A stretch of DNA of 64,000 bases from Macrotis lagotis. Its lineage: Eukaryota > Chordata > Mammalia > Peramelemorphia > Peramelidae. A program made the translations under genes and the position numbers. The DNA lies in contig NC_133666.1 in NCBI RefSeq assembly GCF_037893015.1, positions 624,291,852 to 624,355,851 of the forward strand, in the 5' to 3' direction. The notes under the pieces are model-generated. The model had not been told where the DNA came from. It saw nothing but the letters and a program-made list of their open reading frames with translations, and did not search any database. Positions 11,856-23,260 of this stretch are shown piece by piece. The first letter of the stretch is position 1. The number at the start of each line of letters is the position of its first letter.

Positions 11856-12640
11856 TATGCTAAGACCTTGAGTTGGGGTGGGGCGGGCTGGTTCACCTGG
11901 GCCTGAGATTGCTGAAGGCTTTACTGAGTGAAGTTTCTCTGGCTGGCCAGTAGGAGGTGCTGGTTTCCCTCTCTGGGGTGTTTGTGACCTTGGTTGGGAG
12001 GCCTTCTCCCTTTGCCCGGAGGCAGGAATTGGAACTATTGAATTCTTTTGCCTTCAATCAATGGTGGGCTTTACCCTGGCCTGAGGTGATTCCTCAGCTG
12101 GGCTGGTTCTTCTGCTCACACACCTGGGCCTGAGGCAGAAGTAATTTGCCTTTGTTTGAGGAGAGGCCTCTGTGAAATGGAGGCTTGCCCTCAGAGTTTC
12201 TCAGACCCGAGAATCTTAGGGATGGTGTCTGCAGTTCTCCTGCACCAGAACTCTTCCCCCAGCCTGGTCCCCGAGCTCCAGAGGGACAGCACCAACACCA
12301 GCTCCTCTGCTTCCCCTTGGACCCAAGCCCCTTTCCTCCGGTCCCACCGCTGATCCAGCAGGTCTGGCTCTTGGCCCTCAGACTCTGGGTTCCAATTCAG
12401 CTGTTAATCTGGCTGATCCCAGGCTGCGTCTCCCTGGGAGCCCAGACTCACCTGCAGGTACTCAGCCAAGGCTGCTGTGGGAGACAAATCCTGAGGTAGA
12501 TCTTCCTCTCCTGGCTTTTTTTTCTGTGTTTCCTGGTTCGGCTTTCTTTTAAGAGGTTTGTTTCATGTGATAGATGGGGAAGAGATCAGGAGACTTTAGA
12601 ACTGTGCCTGTTTTCTCTCCGCCATCTTGGCCGGAAGTCA
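11856..12640 (-). promoter_or_regulatory. L1-A 5' UTR with YY1-like site
   Basis: GC-richer than its surroundings, as expected for an L1 internal promoter. The sense strand begins close to gccaagatggcgg (12632-12620), matching the CCAAGATGGC type bound by YY1 near the start of human L1. Promoter activity is inferred from position and motif only. Confidence 0.6.
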
Positions 12641-12649
12641 TAAATTTTA

Positions 12650-12920
12650 AAATTCTGATTCTGTCATCCATAGCATTATTTACTGTGTTCAACCTTGTTC
12701 ATTTCCTATATTTGATAAGCATGCCTTCATCCAACTCAAAGGTTAAAGTGTTGATCCTGGGTTAAGGATAGTTACCCAGGATATTCTCCTAGGAATCTCT
12801 CTCCATAATGATTTCACTTTTAAAATCCACACTTTACAAATACTGTTCTACCAGTTCTGAATACATCTAATTTTATTCTCATCCAATCCATTTCTCTCCT
12901 TTTTGTTCACAAAAGTATTA
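12650..12920 (-). repeat. CR1/L3-type LINE remnant
   Basis: Shares landmarks with the antisense strand of CR1-clade LINEs: ctgattctgtcatccatagc, tttgataagcatgccttcat and accagttctgaatac. The same order recurs at 29.09-29.57 kb. Very old; assignment to the CR1/L3 clade is from memory of the family. Confidence 0.5.
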
Positions 12921-13435
12921 TAAAGAACATTATAAAATAAGATCCAATGTGATTATAACCTAGTACTTTTTGTTTGATTTAAAGGAGGAAACTCTGTGTA
13001 TGTTTTATGGATGGTTGAGGAAGATTCTTAGAATCAAACAACAGCCTAGAGGTGTTCAAGGAGAGGTTGGTGGCATTTTTTCAGTGATACTATAGAGGCA
13101 ATTCCTTTTCCAGTATAGTAGAAAATGTAGTTCCTGTTGAAGAGCTCACAATAAGGTTGAGAAGAACAAAACAAGACATAATTCACAAGCTGTTATGAGG
13201 TTCAATCAAGATAATGTATGTAGAGTGCTTAGAAATTTCAAAAATGTTCTGTTAGTATTACTATTTTTTTTAATTTTTGATGTCACTATTGCCACCAATA
13301 GCGTATAACAACTGCTCTGATATTTAGTATTCGAGTATGACTTTGGAAAAGTTTCACATCTCATTTTACTCAATTGCAAACTGAAGATGACTTAGATCAC
13401 TTCAAAATTCCCTTTCATTTTTAAACTTGCAATGT
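12921..13435. other. Intergenic with weak MIR traces
   Basis: No gene. MIR-like scraps at about 13190-13265 (gttatgaggttcaatcaaga) and 13330-13390 (gcaaactgaagatgact) are too short for a firm call. Confidence 0.4.
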
Positions 13436-14133
13436 TTTTAATTAAAGATTTTATTTATTTTGAGTTTTACAATTTTTCCCCTAATCTTACTTCCCTCCCC
13501 CCACCCCCACCCCCACAGAAGGCAGTTTGTCAGTCTTTACATTGTTTCCATGGTAAACATTGATCCAAATTGAGTGTGATGAGAGAGAAATGATATCCTT
13601 AAGGAAGAAACATAAAGTATAAGAGATACCAAGATCAGACAATAAGATATCAGGGTTTTTTCCCCTAAATTTAAGGTAGTAGTCCTTGGTCTTTGTTGAA
13701 ACTCCACAGTTCTCTCTGGTTACAGATGGCATTCTCCATGCAAACAGCCCCAAATTGTCCCTGATTGTTGCACTGATGGAATGAGCAAGTCCTTCAAGGT
13801 TGAACATCACCCCCATGTTGCTGTTTGGGTGTACAGTGTTTTTCTGGTTCTGCTCATCTCACTCAGCATCAGTTCATGCAAATCCCTCCAGACTTCCCTG
13901 AATTCCCATCCCTCCTGGTTTCTAATAGAACAATAGTGTTCCATACATATGCCACAGTTTGCTAAGCCATTCCCCAATTGAAGGACATTTACTTGATTTC
14001 CAATTCTTTGCCACCACAAACAGGGCTGCCTGCTATGAATATTTTTGTACAAGTGATGTTTTTACCCTTTTTCATCATCTCTTCAGGGTATAGACCGAGG
14101 AGTGGTATGCTGGATCAAAGGGTATGCACATAT
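13436..14133 (-). mobile_element. 5'-truncated L1 3' end
   Basis: Begins with the L1 3' terminus (ttttgagttttacaattttt, C-rich block 13490-13518), runs through the 3' UTR and the ORF2 C-terminus in reverse (ggttctgctcatctcactca) and breaks off at about 14133. Its 3' UTR is closer to the copy at 27.5 kb than to L1-A: both share gatatcagggttttt and a cataaagtataagagat block. Confidence 0.9.
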
Positions 14134-14284
14134 TTTTTTTACAAATAATGTTTTTTTATACATAAATAAAATATTCTTGTTTAAGAGTAAACAAAATACC
14201 CCTCCCCCAAAAAATATAGACTTGCTTGAGCGATAAAGTAAAGGGGAGAGAAAAAAAAATAAAAAAAAAAATAATAATAATTGT

Positions 14285-14450
14285 AGGTATCGCCAGGTGG
14301 CGCAATGGACAGAGCACCAGCTCTGGAGCCAGGAGCAACTGAGCCCATATCCGGGCCCATGCACCCAATAATCACCCAGCCATGTGACATGCAAGCCACC
14401 CCAACCCCACTGCCCTGCAAAAACCAAAAAAAAAAAAAAAGAAAAACAAA
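14285..14450 (+). mobile_element. WSINE variant, GC-rich (copy 1 of 3)
   Basis: SINE architecture is kept (caggtggcgcaatggacagagcac, ctctggagccaggagcaact, A-tail), but the body is altered: cacccaataatcacccagcc, then ccaccccaaccccactgccc. Head box A is intact; the B box region reads gagcccatatcc instead of gagttcaaatcc. Part of a cluster of three odd copies. Confidence 0.75.
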
Positions 14451-14482
14451 GACCCAAAATAAAATGAAATAGTAATAATAGT

Positions 14483-14635
14483 AGGGGTGTCTGGGTGGCG
14501 GACAGAGCATTGGCCCTTGAGCCAGGAGCACCCGGGTCCAAATCCTGCCTCATACACCCAACGATCACCCTGCTATGCGGCCCCAGGCAGGCCACCCAGC
14601 TCCATTTGCCCTGCACCCCCCCAAAAATAATAATA
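14483..14635 (+). mobile_element. WSINE variant, GC-rich (copy 2 of 3)
   Basis: Reads gtctgggtggcggacagagc, gagccaggagcacccgggtc, then catacacccaacgatcaccc and ccatttgccctgcacccccc. The box A region is shortened by a small deletion, and several substitutions raise GC as in copy 1. Confidence 0.75.
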
Positions 14636-14833
14636 ATAAAAAATGTCATTCAGTCTTTGTTCCAACATCAACAACTCTGTTGTGGGTAGATCACATTCTT
14701 TATGATAAGTCCATCACAAAAGTCACTCCCATATTTTTCCACTGTTGCCACTGCTGATCGAAACTCCCTCCTTTCGTATTTCTCCACTACCATGTACTAT
14801 ATTTTCTCTCTCCTTTCACTCTGACTCTGCTGT

Positions 14834-14992
14834 AGGGTAGCTGAGTGGCGCAGCAGACAGATCCCTGGTCCTGGGGCCAAGAAGTCCTGAGCCCCTTAGG
14901 CCCACCCCTTAGGCCCAGAATCTACCTGGCCCTATGGTCCTGGACAGGCCTTCCAATCCCAGCCCCTTGCAAGAAGTAAAAAAGAAAATGTG
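14834..14992 (+). mobile_element. WSINE variant, GC-rich (copy 3 of 3)
   Basis: Starts gtagggtagctgagtggcgc and keeps the SINE order, with a duplicated segment (ccccttaggcccacccctta) and an A-rich end at aagtaaaaaagaaaa. Inserted within the L1-C spacer. Strongly diverged from normal WSINE copies in the window. Confidence 0.65.
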
Positions 14993-15448
14993 TTATATCT
15001 TACCACTCTCCCCCCATGGTCCATCTTCTCCTCCATCACTCACATCCCCCCTTCCACCTGTCCCCCCCCTTCTTACTCCAGATGCCTTAACCCCATTGAG
15101 TATATATGCTGTTTTCTCTCCTAGCCACCTCTGATGAGAGCAAAGATTCCCTCATTCCCCATTGTCTTCCCGCCTTCCATATCATTGCAATAGCTCATTG
15201 TAATAAAAATCTTATTATATGAAATATCTTGGCCTATTCCCCCCCTCTCTTTTTTCTTTCTCCCATTCCATTTCCCTTTTTTTCTATTGACTCCATTTTT
15301 ACACCATATTTTATCTTTGAATTCAGCTTTCTCCTGTGCTTCAACTATAAAAGCTCCTTCTACCTGCTCTATTAACTGAGAAGATTCATATGAGTATTAT
15401 CAGTGTCATTTTTCTATGCAGGAATACATGCAGTTCATCATCATTAAG

Positions 15449-16745
15449 TCACTCATATTTTCCCCTTCTCCTCCAATCTCTATGCTTCACCTGAGTCCTG
15501 TATTGAAGATCAAACCTTCTGTTCAGCTCTGGCCATTCCAACAGGAACATTTGAAATTCCCCTGTTTCATTGAAAGTCCATCTTTTTCCCTGGAAGAGGA
15601 CATTCAGCCTTGCTGGGTAGTTGATTCTTGGTTGCATTCTAAGCTCTTTTGCCTTCTGGTATATTATATTCCAAGCCCTATGAGCTTTTAATGTAGTTGC
15701 TGCTAAGTCCTGTGTGATCCTGACTACAGCTCCATGATATTTGAATTGTATCCTTCTGGCTGCTTGTAATATTTTCTCTTTCACTTGGGAGTTCTGGAAC
15801 TTGGCTATAATATTCCTAGGGGTTGGGCTTTTGGGGATCTCTTTCTTGGGGAATCAGTGGATTCTCTCTATTTCTATTTTGCCCTCTGCTTCTAGAATAT
15901 CAGGGCAATTTTCCTGTAGTAATTCTTTGAAAATGATGTCAAGGCTCTTTTCCTGATCATGACTTTCATTCCAATAATATTTAAATTATCTTTCCTAAGT
16001 CTGTTTTCCATATCAGTTGTTTTTTCAATGAGACGTTTCACATTTTCTTCTAATTTTTCATTTTTTTTGGTTTTGAAGTAATGAGTCCTGATTTCTTGTA
16101 AATTCATCAATCTCCCTGAGTTCCATTCTTTGTCTGAAGGATTTGTTTTCCTCAGAGAGTTTTCTTATCTCTTTTTCCATCTGGCCAATTTTGCTTTTTC
16201 AAGCATTCTTCTCCTCAATAAGTTTTTAAACTGTTTTATCCATTTGACCCAAGCTGGTTCTTAGCATGCTATTTTCTTCAGCATTTTTTTTTTTTTTTTG
16301 GATTTCCTTGACTAGGCTGCTGACTTCATTTTCATGTTTTTTCTGTATCTCTCCCATTTCTTTTCCCAGTTTTTCTTCTAACTCCCTCATTTGATTTTCT
16401 TTTTTTTTTTTTAGGTTTTTTGCAAGGCAAATGGGGTTAAGTAGCTTGCCCAAGGCCACCCAGCTAGGTAATTATTAAGTGTCTGAGACCGGATTTGAAC
16501 CCAGGTACTCCTGACTCCAAGGCCGGTGCTTTATCCACTACGCCACCTAGCCACACCCCCCCATTTGATTTTCAAAGTCTTTTTCCGAGTTCTGTCATAG
16601 CCTGATCCCAATTTCTGTTTTTCTTGGAGTCTTTAGATGTAGGAGCTTGTGTTTCCTCATCTTCAGACTGAGTATATTGATCCTTCTTGGGATCATAGAC
16701 AATGTATTTCTCAATGGTGTTCCTCTTTTTTCTCTGCTTGCTCAT
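15449..16745 (-). pseudogene. L1-C ORF1, broken
   Basis: Start MSKQRKKRNTIEKYIVYDPK at 16745. A Lys/Glu-rich coiled-coil part is split by a SINE at 16400-16561 and by frame breaks. The C-terminal domain is open at 15784-15449 and shows LQAARRIQFKYHGAVVRIT and the AKELRMQPRINYPARLNVLF block typical of L1 ORF1p. The same block occurs in L1-B, but the coiled coil lacks the 14-residue SIGQ units. Dead. Confidence 0.88.
16400..16561 (-). mobile_element. WSINE-type SINE in L1-C ORF1
   Basis: Typical reverse WSINE (T-run, ggcaaatggggttaagtagc, gccacctagccacacc). A perfect 12-bp target-site duplication, catttgattttc, lies at 16388-16399 and 16562-16573, so the SINE landed in the already resident L1-C. 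Confidence 0.97.
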
Positions 16746-17479
16746 TTTCCCAGCCTAAGACTGTTTTGGGGGTGCTTCCTGAGCTTTTGGGACACTCCCA
16801 TAAGGGTCTCAGTGTGTGAGGCTCTGTCCTCCCTCCTGGTCTATGAATGACCATATGTGCCACCCCACCCTGCTACGGGGCTGAGGTGGGGGGGCCCTGC
16901 TGTTCTATGGGGGGGGCCTAGACTGTGATCAAGATCTGAATGTTTTCAGAGCCCCAGAGTCCTCTTCCAGGGGCAGAGCTCAGCAGTCTCTCTTCACTCC
17001 CCTCCCTCAGCTCAATGGGCTCATGCCCTAGGGGCTCCTGCTTACTGGCTCTACCTGCTTCTGGTTCATGGATCTGGAATGCAGTGGCCACACTGCCCCC
17101 CCCAATTTGTGCCCAGTGCTCCCCGGGGTGTAGCTCAGGAAACTCCCCTGCTGCTGTGAGCTGCTGCTCCCACCGCCCTGGGGCTGCCTCCAGGAGGCTG
17201 AAGTTCTTTCATTCTGGTGGGCCACCCCTCTGGCGGGCTGCTCCTGCAACCATGGGGAGCAGAGCCTTTCTGCTCTTTTACAGGTTACCTTGAGTAGGAG
17301 AACTGCTTCATTGAGTCCCTCTGTGGGTTTTGTCTCTCGAAAATTTAAAGTCCTTAGTTTCAAAGATTTATGAGAGAGTGCCTAAGACATGATCTGCTCT
17401 TTTTCACCATCTTGGCTCTGCCCTAAAGTTGCAATTCATGAGAGAGTTTCCCGGGTGTCAGAGAAATTAAGTGACTTAT

Positions 17480-17625
17480 CATAGTCACACACCTCTGTGC
17501 CTTATCCCACTGGAGAAGAAAATGGCAAATCACTCTAATATTTTTGCCAAGAAGACCCCATAGAAAATATGGTCCACAAGGTCATGAAAATTCAGATATG
17601 ACAAATGACCGAGCAACAACATATT
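17480..17625 (+). repeat. MAR1-type SINE, 3' part
   Basis: Shows the MAR1 tail: ggagaagaaaatggcaaatc, then tttttgccaagaagacccca and a terminal cgagcaacaac. The head is missing. Confidence 0.75.
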
Positions 17626-17937
17626 ACTAACAACTTAGCCATAGAAAATAGAAAAAAGAATCAATTCAAAATAACTAGAAAATGTATAAAAGAAAGAAAG
17701 CACTCAGTATTTACATGAAAATGTTATTTGTGACCCTGAATTCACAAAAAAGCCAAGATTCATCTTAGGGGTGGCTTGAACCCCAATAAGGAAATCAGAT
17801 GAATCATCTTCTCTGGTTCATTATTCTGTTATCCCAGGGTATAACCCTGGCAGGAAAAAAATCTCGTTAAAAAAAGCTTAGATTTCAATGCTTTTTAGTC
17901 AAAACTCTAGGATCTTTACGTAAAAATAGATGTTGTT
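17626..17937. other. Intergenic, nothing seen
   Basis: AT-rich sequence with no gene or recognisable repeat. Confidence 0.4.
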
Positions 17938-18068
17938 TCCTCTTTGTCCATGCTCATTCCCTCAATTTCTTTTTCTTGTCTTATTATAGCTATCATTTCT
18001 ATTACTACATCAAATAAGAGTAGTGGCAGTTGACAATCTTATTCCAACTCCAATTTTATTGAAAAGGC
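17938..18068 (-). repeat. L1 ORF2 RT fragment, old
   Basis: Parallels the RT region of L1-A at 7960-8050 in the same orientation: tcaatttctttttcttgtct, catttctatt and a aagagtagtggcagttgaca segment. Short and diverged. Confidence 0.65.
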
Positions 18069-18074
18069 CTTTCA

Positions 18075-18171
18075 TGTCTTTTTTTTATTTTATTTTTGCA
18101 GGGCAATGGGGTTAAGTGATTTGCCCAAGGTCATACAGTTAGGTAATTTTTAAGTTTCTGAGGTCAGATTT
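18075..18171 (-). mobile_element. WSINE-type SINE, truncated
   Basis: Only the 3' two thirds of a reverse WSINE remain (gcagggcaatggggttaagt, catacagttaggtaattttt, aggtcagatttga). It stops at the left target-site duplication of the RPSA pseudogene and does not resume after it, so the SINE was truncated independently or the breakpoint coincides. Confidence 0.85.
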
Positions 18172-18186
18172 GATAGTCAAGTCTTT

Positions 18187-19234
<1,048 letters not shown>

Positions 19235-19260
19235 CTAAAAGGAATAAACAAGCTTCTTTT

Positions 19261-19361
19261 TTTGTATTGTTGGTTTTTTAAAAAATATTTTATTTATTTT
19301 GAGTTTTTCAATTTTTCATTCTTGCTTCCCTCCCCCCACACAGAAGGCAGTCTGTTAGTCT
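19261..19361 (-). mobile_element. Very short L1 3' end
   Basis: About 100 bp of L1 3' terminus (attttatttattttgagttt, ccctccccccacacagaagg). A 14-bp duplication with one mismatch (aacaagcttctttt at 19247-19260; aacaaggttctttt at 19362-19375) makes it an independent, severely 5'-truncated insertion. Confidence 0.92.
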
Positions 19362-19375
19362 AACAAGGTTCTTTT

Positions 19376-20270
19376 GAAAAAAGTACTAAATTTATGGAAT
19401 AGATATCATAAATAAAATAACTATTTCTCCTTAGACAAAAGAAATTCTTGAAAACACAAAAGATGCATAAGTACACTAATAAAGATTTAAAATATAGAAC
19501 AAAATCCCATCATCATCATATCTCCTCGAAATTTAAAAGCACTTTATGGAACTGCTGAACAGCTATTTCACTTCCAACTCAGATCAATACTATCTACATG
19601 AGTCTAAAAGTCCAGATCGATGAGCCAGCTAAGCGTAGCTATTTATTCCTTTAACGTTGAGGAAAAATCTGTCAGTGATTATTTTCTATGGGAATCAGTG
19701 TAATTTCAGGAAATACCTCCTAATGGGCAGCCAGCACTGACTCTCAAACTCATAAAGTAGTCAAGAGTGGCTAAAAGGTTCCTGGTTGCTGAAAGCTGAA
19801 TAACAGGTGGATACCAAAGGTGGTTGATCAGTCCCATAAAAGGCTCAGCAAACCCTCACAACAGAGATATGTGGGATTGAAAATTATGCATTTTGAGAGA
19901 CAAATCACTGAGGCAGAACTCTTGAGTCAATAACATTTTATTAGAGGAGATTTTCCTCATGATCTAAGATGCCCCTGGTTCCCAGAACTTTGTTTTCATA
20001 GAGTTTGATATCCAAATATCAAAAGAAGCATGTAAAATATAGACTCTCATTGGGTGATAAATCTTGCTCTTAAATGTCAAAAATGGTGTTTTAGCAGCAG
20101 AGTCATGGTTTGGGTGAAGCACTGCTAACTAAAATGGTCATGAGATGATTGCTTGCTCATGTCGGGGGTCCAGAAGTATAAAAATAAAAGTTGGGGGGCT
20201 TTCCAAAGAATCAAGGCATCCCAGTCATACTGGATTTGGACATGGAATTTGAGCAAAACAGAATGGAGAT
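19376..20270. other. Intergenic, nothing seen
   Basis: No supported gene and no repeat that I recognise. Confidence 0.4.
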
Positions 20271-20408
20271 CTTGCAAGGCAATGGGTTAAGTGGCTTGTC
20301 CAAGGCCACACGGCTAGGTAATTATTAAGTGTCTGAGACTGGATTTGAACCCAGGTACTCCTGACTCCAGGGCTGGTGCTTTATCCACTGTGCCACCTAG
20401 CCACCCCT
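20271..20408 (-). mobile_element. WSINE-type SINE
   Basis: Reverse WSINE from cttgcaaggcaatgggttaa to gccacctagccacccc; box B complement ggatttgaacccagg is intact. Short possible duplication acagaat on both sides. Confidence 0.93.
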
Positions 20409-21310
20409 GACAGAATTTTCTTAAAAGAGCATCAATAAAATATTTTAAAATATAAATATGTACCAGAGAATTATGCTAAAGTTTAATGGAAAAGAGAGTC
20501 AAGTCCCACTTCCAGGGTGTACTCAGCAGAGTTCCTTAAAGCTAAAGTCCAGTCAACACTCCCATGGTAATAATATGAGGGAAAGGGAAGGATGAGGGAA
20601 GCCAGAAGAAAGAGGTATTTTCATAAAAGAATCAGGGAACAAAGAATGAGGTTATTGTGCCCTGACAAGAATAAGGCCAAATGAAACCACAGAAGCAATG
20701 AAATATTAGGGAGGTCTACTTACTGAGTCTTGATTGGCATAAGCTCAGTTGTCATTAATTGGTCTTCACACATGAAAGTAGGCAGAAATTTAGGAAAGTG
20801 GAACTGAGGGAAAAGAAATTATTGTGGAGAAAATCAGAATTTTCGGTCATTCTCTTCTACTCTTACCCTGGGATTTCCCGGTCCTGCTCCAAGAGCATTA
20901 GGGAGACCCAGGAATAACTCCCTCCAGTTCCTATTGTTGTTCCATCAGGCTAATAACAGAATGTTTTCCTCTCTGGGTGTGATCCATGAGGGCTTCCTAG
21001 AGGAATCACAAGGACAGAAGAAGCAAATCTCTTCCAGCTCCCTGGGGAATATGAGAATCAATATATTTAACCTCATATGGGAAGATTTTTTTTATACTTG
21101 ATTATACACACTGTATTTATTACAAGGATTTTCTTTTACTTTTTCTTTTTTTTTTCCAATGGGGGGGAAGAGGGAGAAAAAAATAACTGCTTGATAATTG
21201 AAGGAAAAAAAAAAGAAAAACTTATCTTCAAAACAACAACAAATAGTAAAAAAAATGACCTCTGTATTTGTCATATCCAAGTCAAATGGAAAAACCTACC
21301 ATCATCTCTT
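20409..21310. other. Intergenic, nothing seen
   Basis: No gene or repeat recognised. The open frames near 21.1-21.3 kb are low-complexity T/A-rich sequence. Confidence 0.4.
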
Positions 21311-21317
21311 TTTTTAG

Positions 21318-21468
21318 TCGTTTTTTTTTTTTGCAAGGCAATAGGGTTAAGTGGCTTGCCCAAGGCCACACAGCTAGGTAATTGTTAAGTGTCTAAGGTC
21401 AGATTTGAACTCAGGTCCTCCTGACTCCAGGGCCAGTGCTCTATCTTCTGCACTACCTAGCTGCCCCA
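21318..21468 (-). mobile_element. WSINE-type SINE
   Basis: Reverse WSINE with T-run, ggcaatagggttaagtggct, acagctaggtaattgttaag and ctacctagctgcccc. Confidence 0.93.
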
Positions 21469-21515
21469 ATCATCTTTTCTTTAAACACACCCTTATTCTT
21501 TCTAAAATGAGTACT

Positions 21516-21673
21516 CGCGGGGTGGCTAGGTGGCACAGGGGATAGAGCCCAGGCCCTGGAGTCAGGAGGACCTGAGTTCAAATTCGACTTGACACTTAAT
21601 TGTTACCCAGCTGTGTGGCCTTGGGCAAGTCTTAACACCATTGCCTTGCAAAGAAACTCTAAAAAAAAAAAAG
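21516..21673 (+). mobile_element. WSINE-type SINE
   Basis: Forward WSINE (ggctaggtggcacaggggat to an A-tail). A perfect 14-bp duplication ctaaaatgagtact lies at 21502-21515 and 21674-21687. A small deletion in the agccacttaacc part (ggcaagtcttaacac). Confidence 0.97.
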
Positions 21674-21687
21674 CTAAAATGAGTACT

Positions 21688-22184
21688 TATCACATCCAGG
21701 AAACTCCATTAATAATAGCCTCTTATGCATTTATATAGTACTTTATAACAACAATATACTTTCATGTAAATATATGCTAAATATGTAAATTAATATTTAG
21801 ACTAATTCCTAAAGAACCAGGAACTGCAGTGCCCTACATTCCACCAGTTTTGTTTCCAGCCTAGTCCCACCCACTGGTGACCATCATCCAGGGGAGTAAC
21901 CCTTTAGGAAAATGTATATAATATCCCTGCAAACACCAGTCTCCAGACTACCAGTCTAATTGCTTTTATCCTAGGCCCTTGTGACCATAGTCCATGGGAG
22001 TAACCTTTGTGGAGATCTGACCTGGTAATTGTATGGTACTTCTCTAGGTTTCATGTCTTCTCAGCAGTCACAGCTACTGAAGATACAGAAATCAAAGTTC
22101 TCATTACAAAGACTTTGGTACTATCAAATGGTTCAGTGGAACGCTATCAAATGGCTTTATCAGTGGAAATGATAATGAAAGATA
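21688..22184. other. Intergenic, nothing seen
   Basis: No supported gene. Two partly similar segments (ggtgaccatcatccagggga at 21878 and gtgaccatagtccatgggag at 21980) hint at an old ~100-bp local duplication. Confidence 0.4.
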
Positions 22185-22290
22185 TATTATCACCTGCAAG
22201 GGTAGTTGGAGTTTTTCTATCTGATGTGCAGTTGAAAGTTATATGTAAAGTGTTTTGTGAACTTAAAACAATATATAAATGCTAGTTATG
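22185..22290 (+). repeat. MIR 3' end
   Basis: The tail block tatgtaaagtgttttgtgaa followed by atatataaatgctagttatg matches the MIR 3' end. Confidence 0.6.
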
Positions 22291-22374
22291 ATAATGATGA
22301 CAATGATGATATCTTGTTACTGTTAACTAAAAGAAGTCAGATTATTTTGCATTTTGGTAAGCCAACACTGAAGG

Positions 22375-22380
22375 CCATTT

Positions 22381-22478
<98 letters not shown>

Positions 22479-22513
22479 TTCCTTCCTTCCTTCCTTCCTT
22501 CCTTCCTTCCTTC

Positions 22514-22586
<73 letters not shown>

Positions 22587-22636
22587 TTCCTTCCTTCCTT
22601 CCTTCCTTCCTTCCTTCCTTCCTTTCTTTTTTTTTT
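22375..22636 (-). repeat. Compound (TTTC)n/(TTCC)n microsatellite with flanking duplication
   Basis: Four alternating blocks: TTTC about 22377-22474, TTCC to 22513, TTTC to 22583, TTCC to 22624, then an 11-base T-run. The 12-bp word aaggccattttc lies at 22371-22382 and again at 22637-22648, directly flanking the array. Read on the minus strand it is an A-tail followed by purine repeats within a target-site-like duplication. Long open frames across it are repeat artefacts. Confidence 0.9.
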
Positions 22637-22648
22637 AAGGCCATTTTC

Positions 22649-23005
22649 AAAGCAAGGACCCAGAAATATTGCCAGCAGTTCTAGGCAGCAACCCTGGAAT
22701 AATTATGCAGTTTCCCAAAGCAAATTTCAGTGTTTGGTGGTTTGCATAAAGCAGGCTCTTTTTATACACAACATCCATTTGGATATGTTTGTGAAGAAAC
22801 ATTGGCCTCATTTCCCTAAAGAGAACAAGCATGACCATAAAAGACTGATTGGGTACCAAGAACAAGAGACAACAGAAGGACAGCTTAATTGATACAATGG
22901 GACCACTGAGATACTTTCAAACAAGCAAACAAAAAACAAAAGAACAAAAAAGAAGAAAGCTGTGATTACATTACTAATGTAATTACTAATCATGTCATTT
23001 CATGT
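22649..23005. other. Intergenic, nothing seen
   Basis: No gene or repeat recognised. Confidence 0.4.
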
Positions 23006-23009
23006 CTCA

Positions 23010-23260
23010 AGAATCATCTGACTCATTACATCCTGAATAAAGTCCAAATTCCTTAGCCCAACATTCAAGGTTCTCCACAAAATTTTCCTTATCTGTGTAA
23101 TATTTTCCGTTTCATATTGCACCCCAGTCAAAGTAGATGACTTCAGTACTTCCTCAGCTAGTCTTGCCTTTTCTAGCCTCTTTTCCTTTGCTCAAATTAT
23201 TTTCCACACCTGAAATGCCATTTCCCCCCTCTGATAGAATATCTTTATTATACACCTATG
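23010..23260 (+). repeat. L2 LINE fragment
   Basis: Landmarks of the L2 3' region in order: aataaagtccaaattcctta, acattcaaggttctccacaa, then caccccagtcaaag, cctttgctcaaattatttt and cacacctgaaatgccatttc. Confidence 0.75.

Larger units (their letters stand above)
5841..12640 (-). mobile_element. Full-length dead LINE-1 (L1-A)
   Basis: A ~6.8 kb L1 read on the minus strand: 5' UTR (12640 to 11856), ORF1 (11855 to 10800), a ~790 bp pyrimidine-rich spacer (purine-rich in sense), ORF2 (10012 to 6207), a 3' UTR with a C-rich block at 5881-5915, and an A-tail seen as T's at 5842-5849. The first bases carry the ccaagatggc motif, so the 5' end is complete. Flanks show an imperfect duplication (ataaattaaaa at 5830 and ataaattttaaaa at 12640). 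Both ORFs carry stops or frameshifts, so it is not autonomous. It is closely related to L1-B at 34.1-41.0 kb. Confidence 0.95.
14640..17424 (-). mobile_element. 5' half of a second L1 lineage (L1-C)
   Basis: The sense strand starts with gagccaagatggtgaaaaag (about 17420-17400), followed by a GC-rich 5' UTR, ORF1 (16745 to 15449) and a pyrimidine-rich spacer, and is lost before ORF2. Its ORF1 differs strongly from L1-A/B, so it is a separate, older lineage. Interrupted by SINEs at 16400-16561 and 14834-14992. The 3' boundary is approximate. Confidence 0.75.

Noticed and set aside
14083..14649. 188-residue minus-strand open frame with hydrophobic stretches
   Set aside because: Runs across SINE copies and simple repeats in antisense; hydrophobicity comes from T-rich tails.
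16940..17363. Pro/Ser/Gly-rich open frames on both strands
   Set aside because: They fall in the GC-rich 5' UTR of L1-C.
22257..22892. 211-residue open frame rich in FLSFF/FLPS
   Set aside because: It is a translation of the (TTTC)n/(TTCC)n microsatellite, with no domain or start context.
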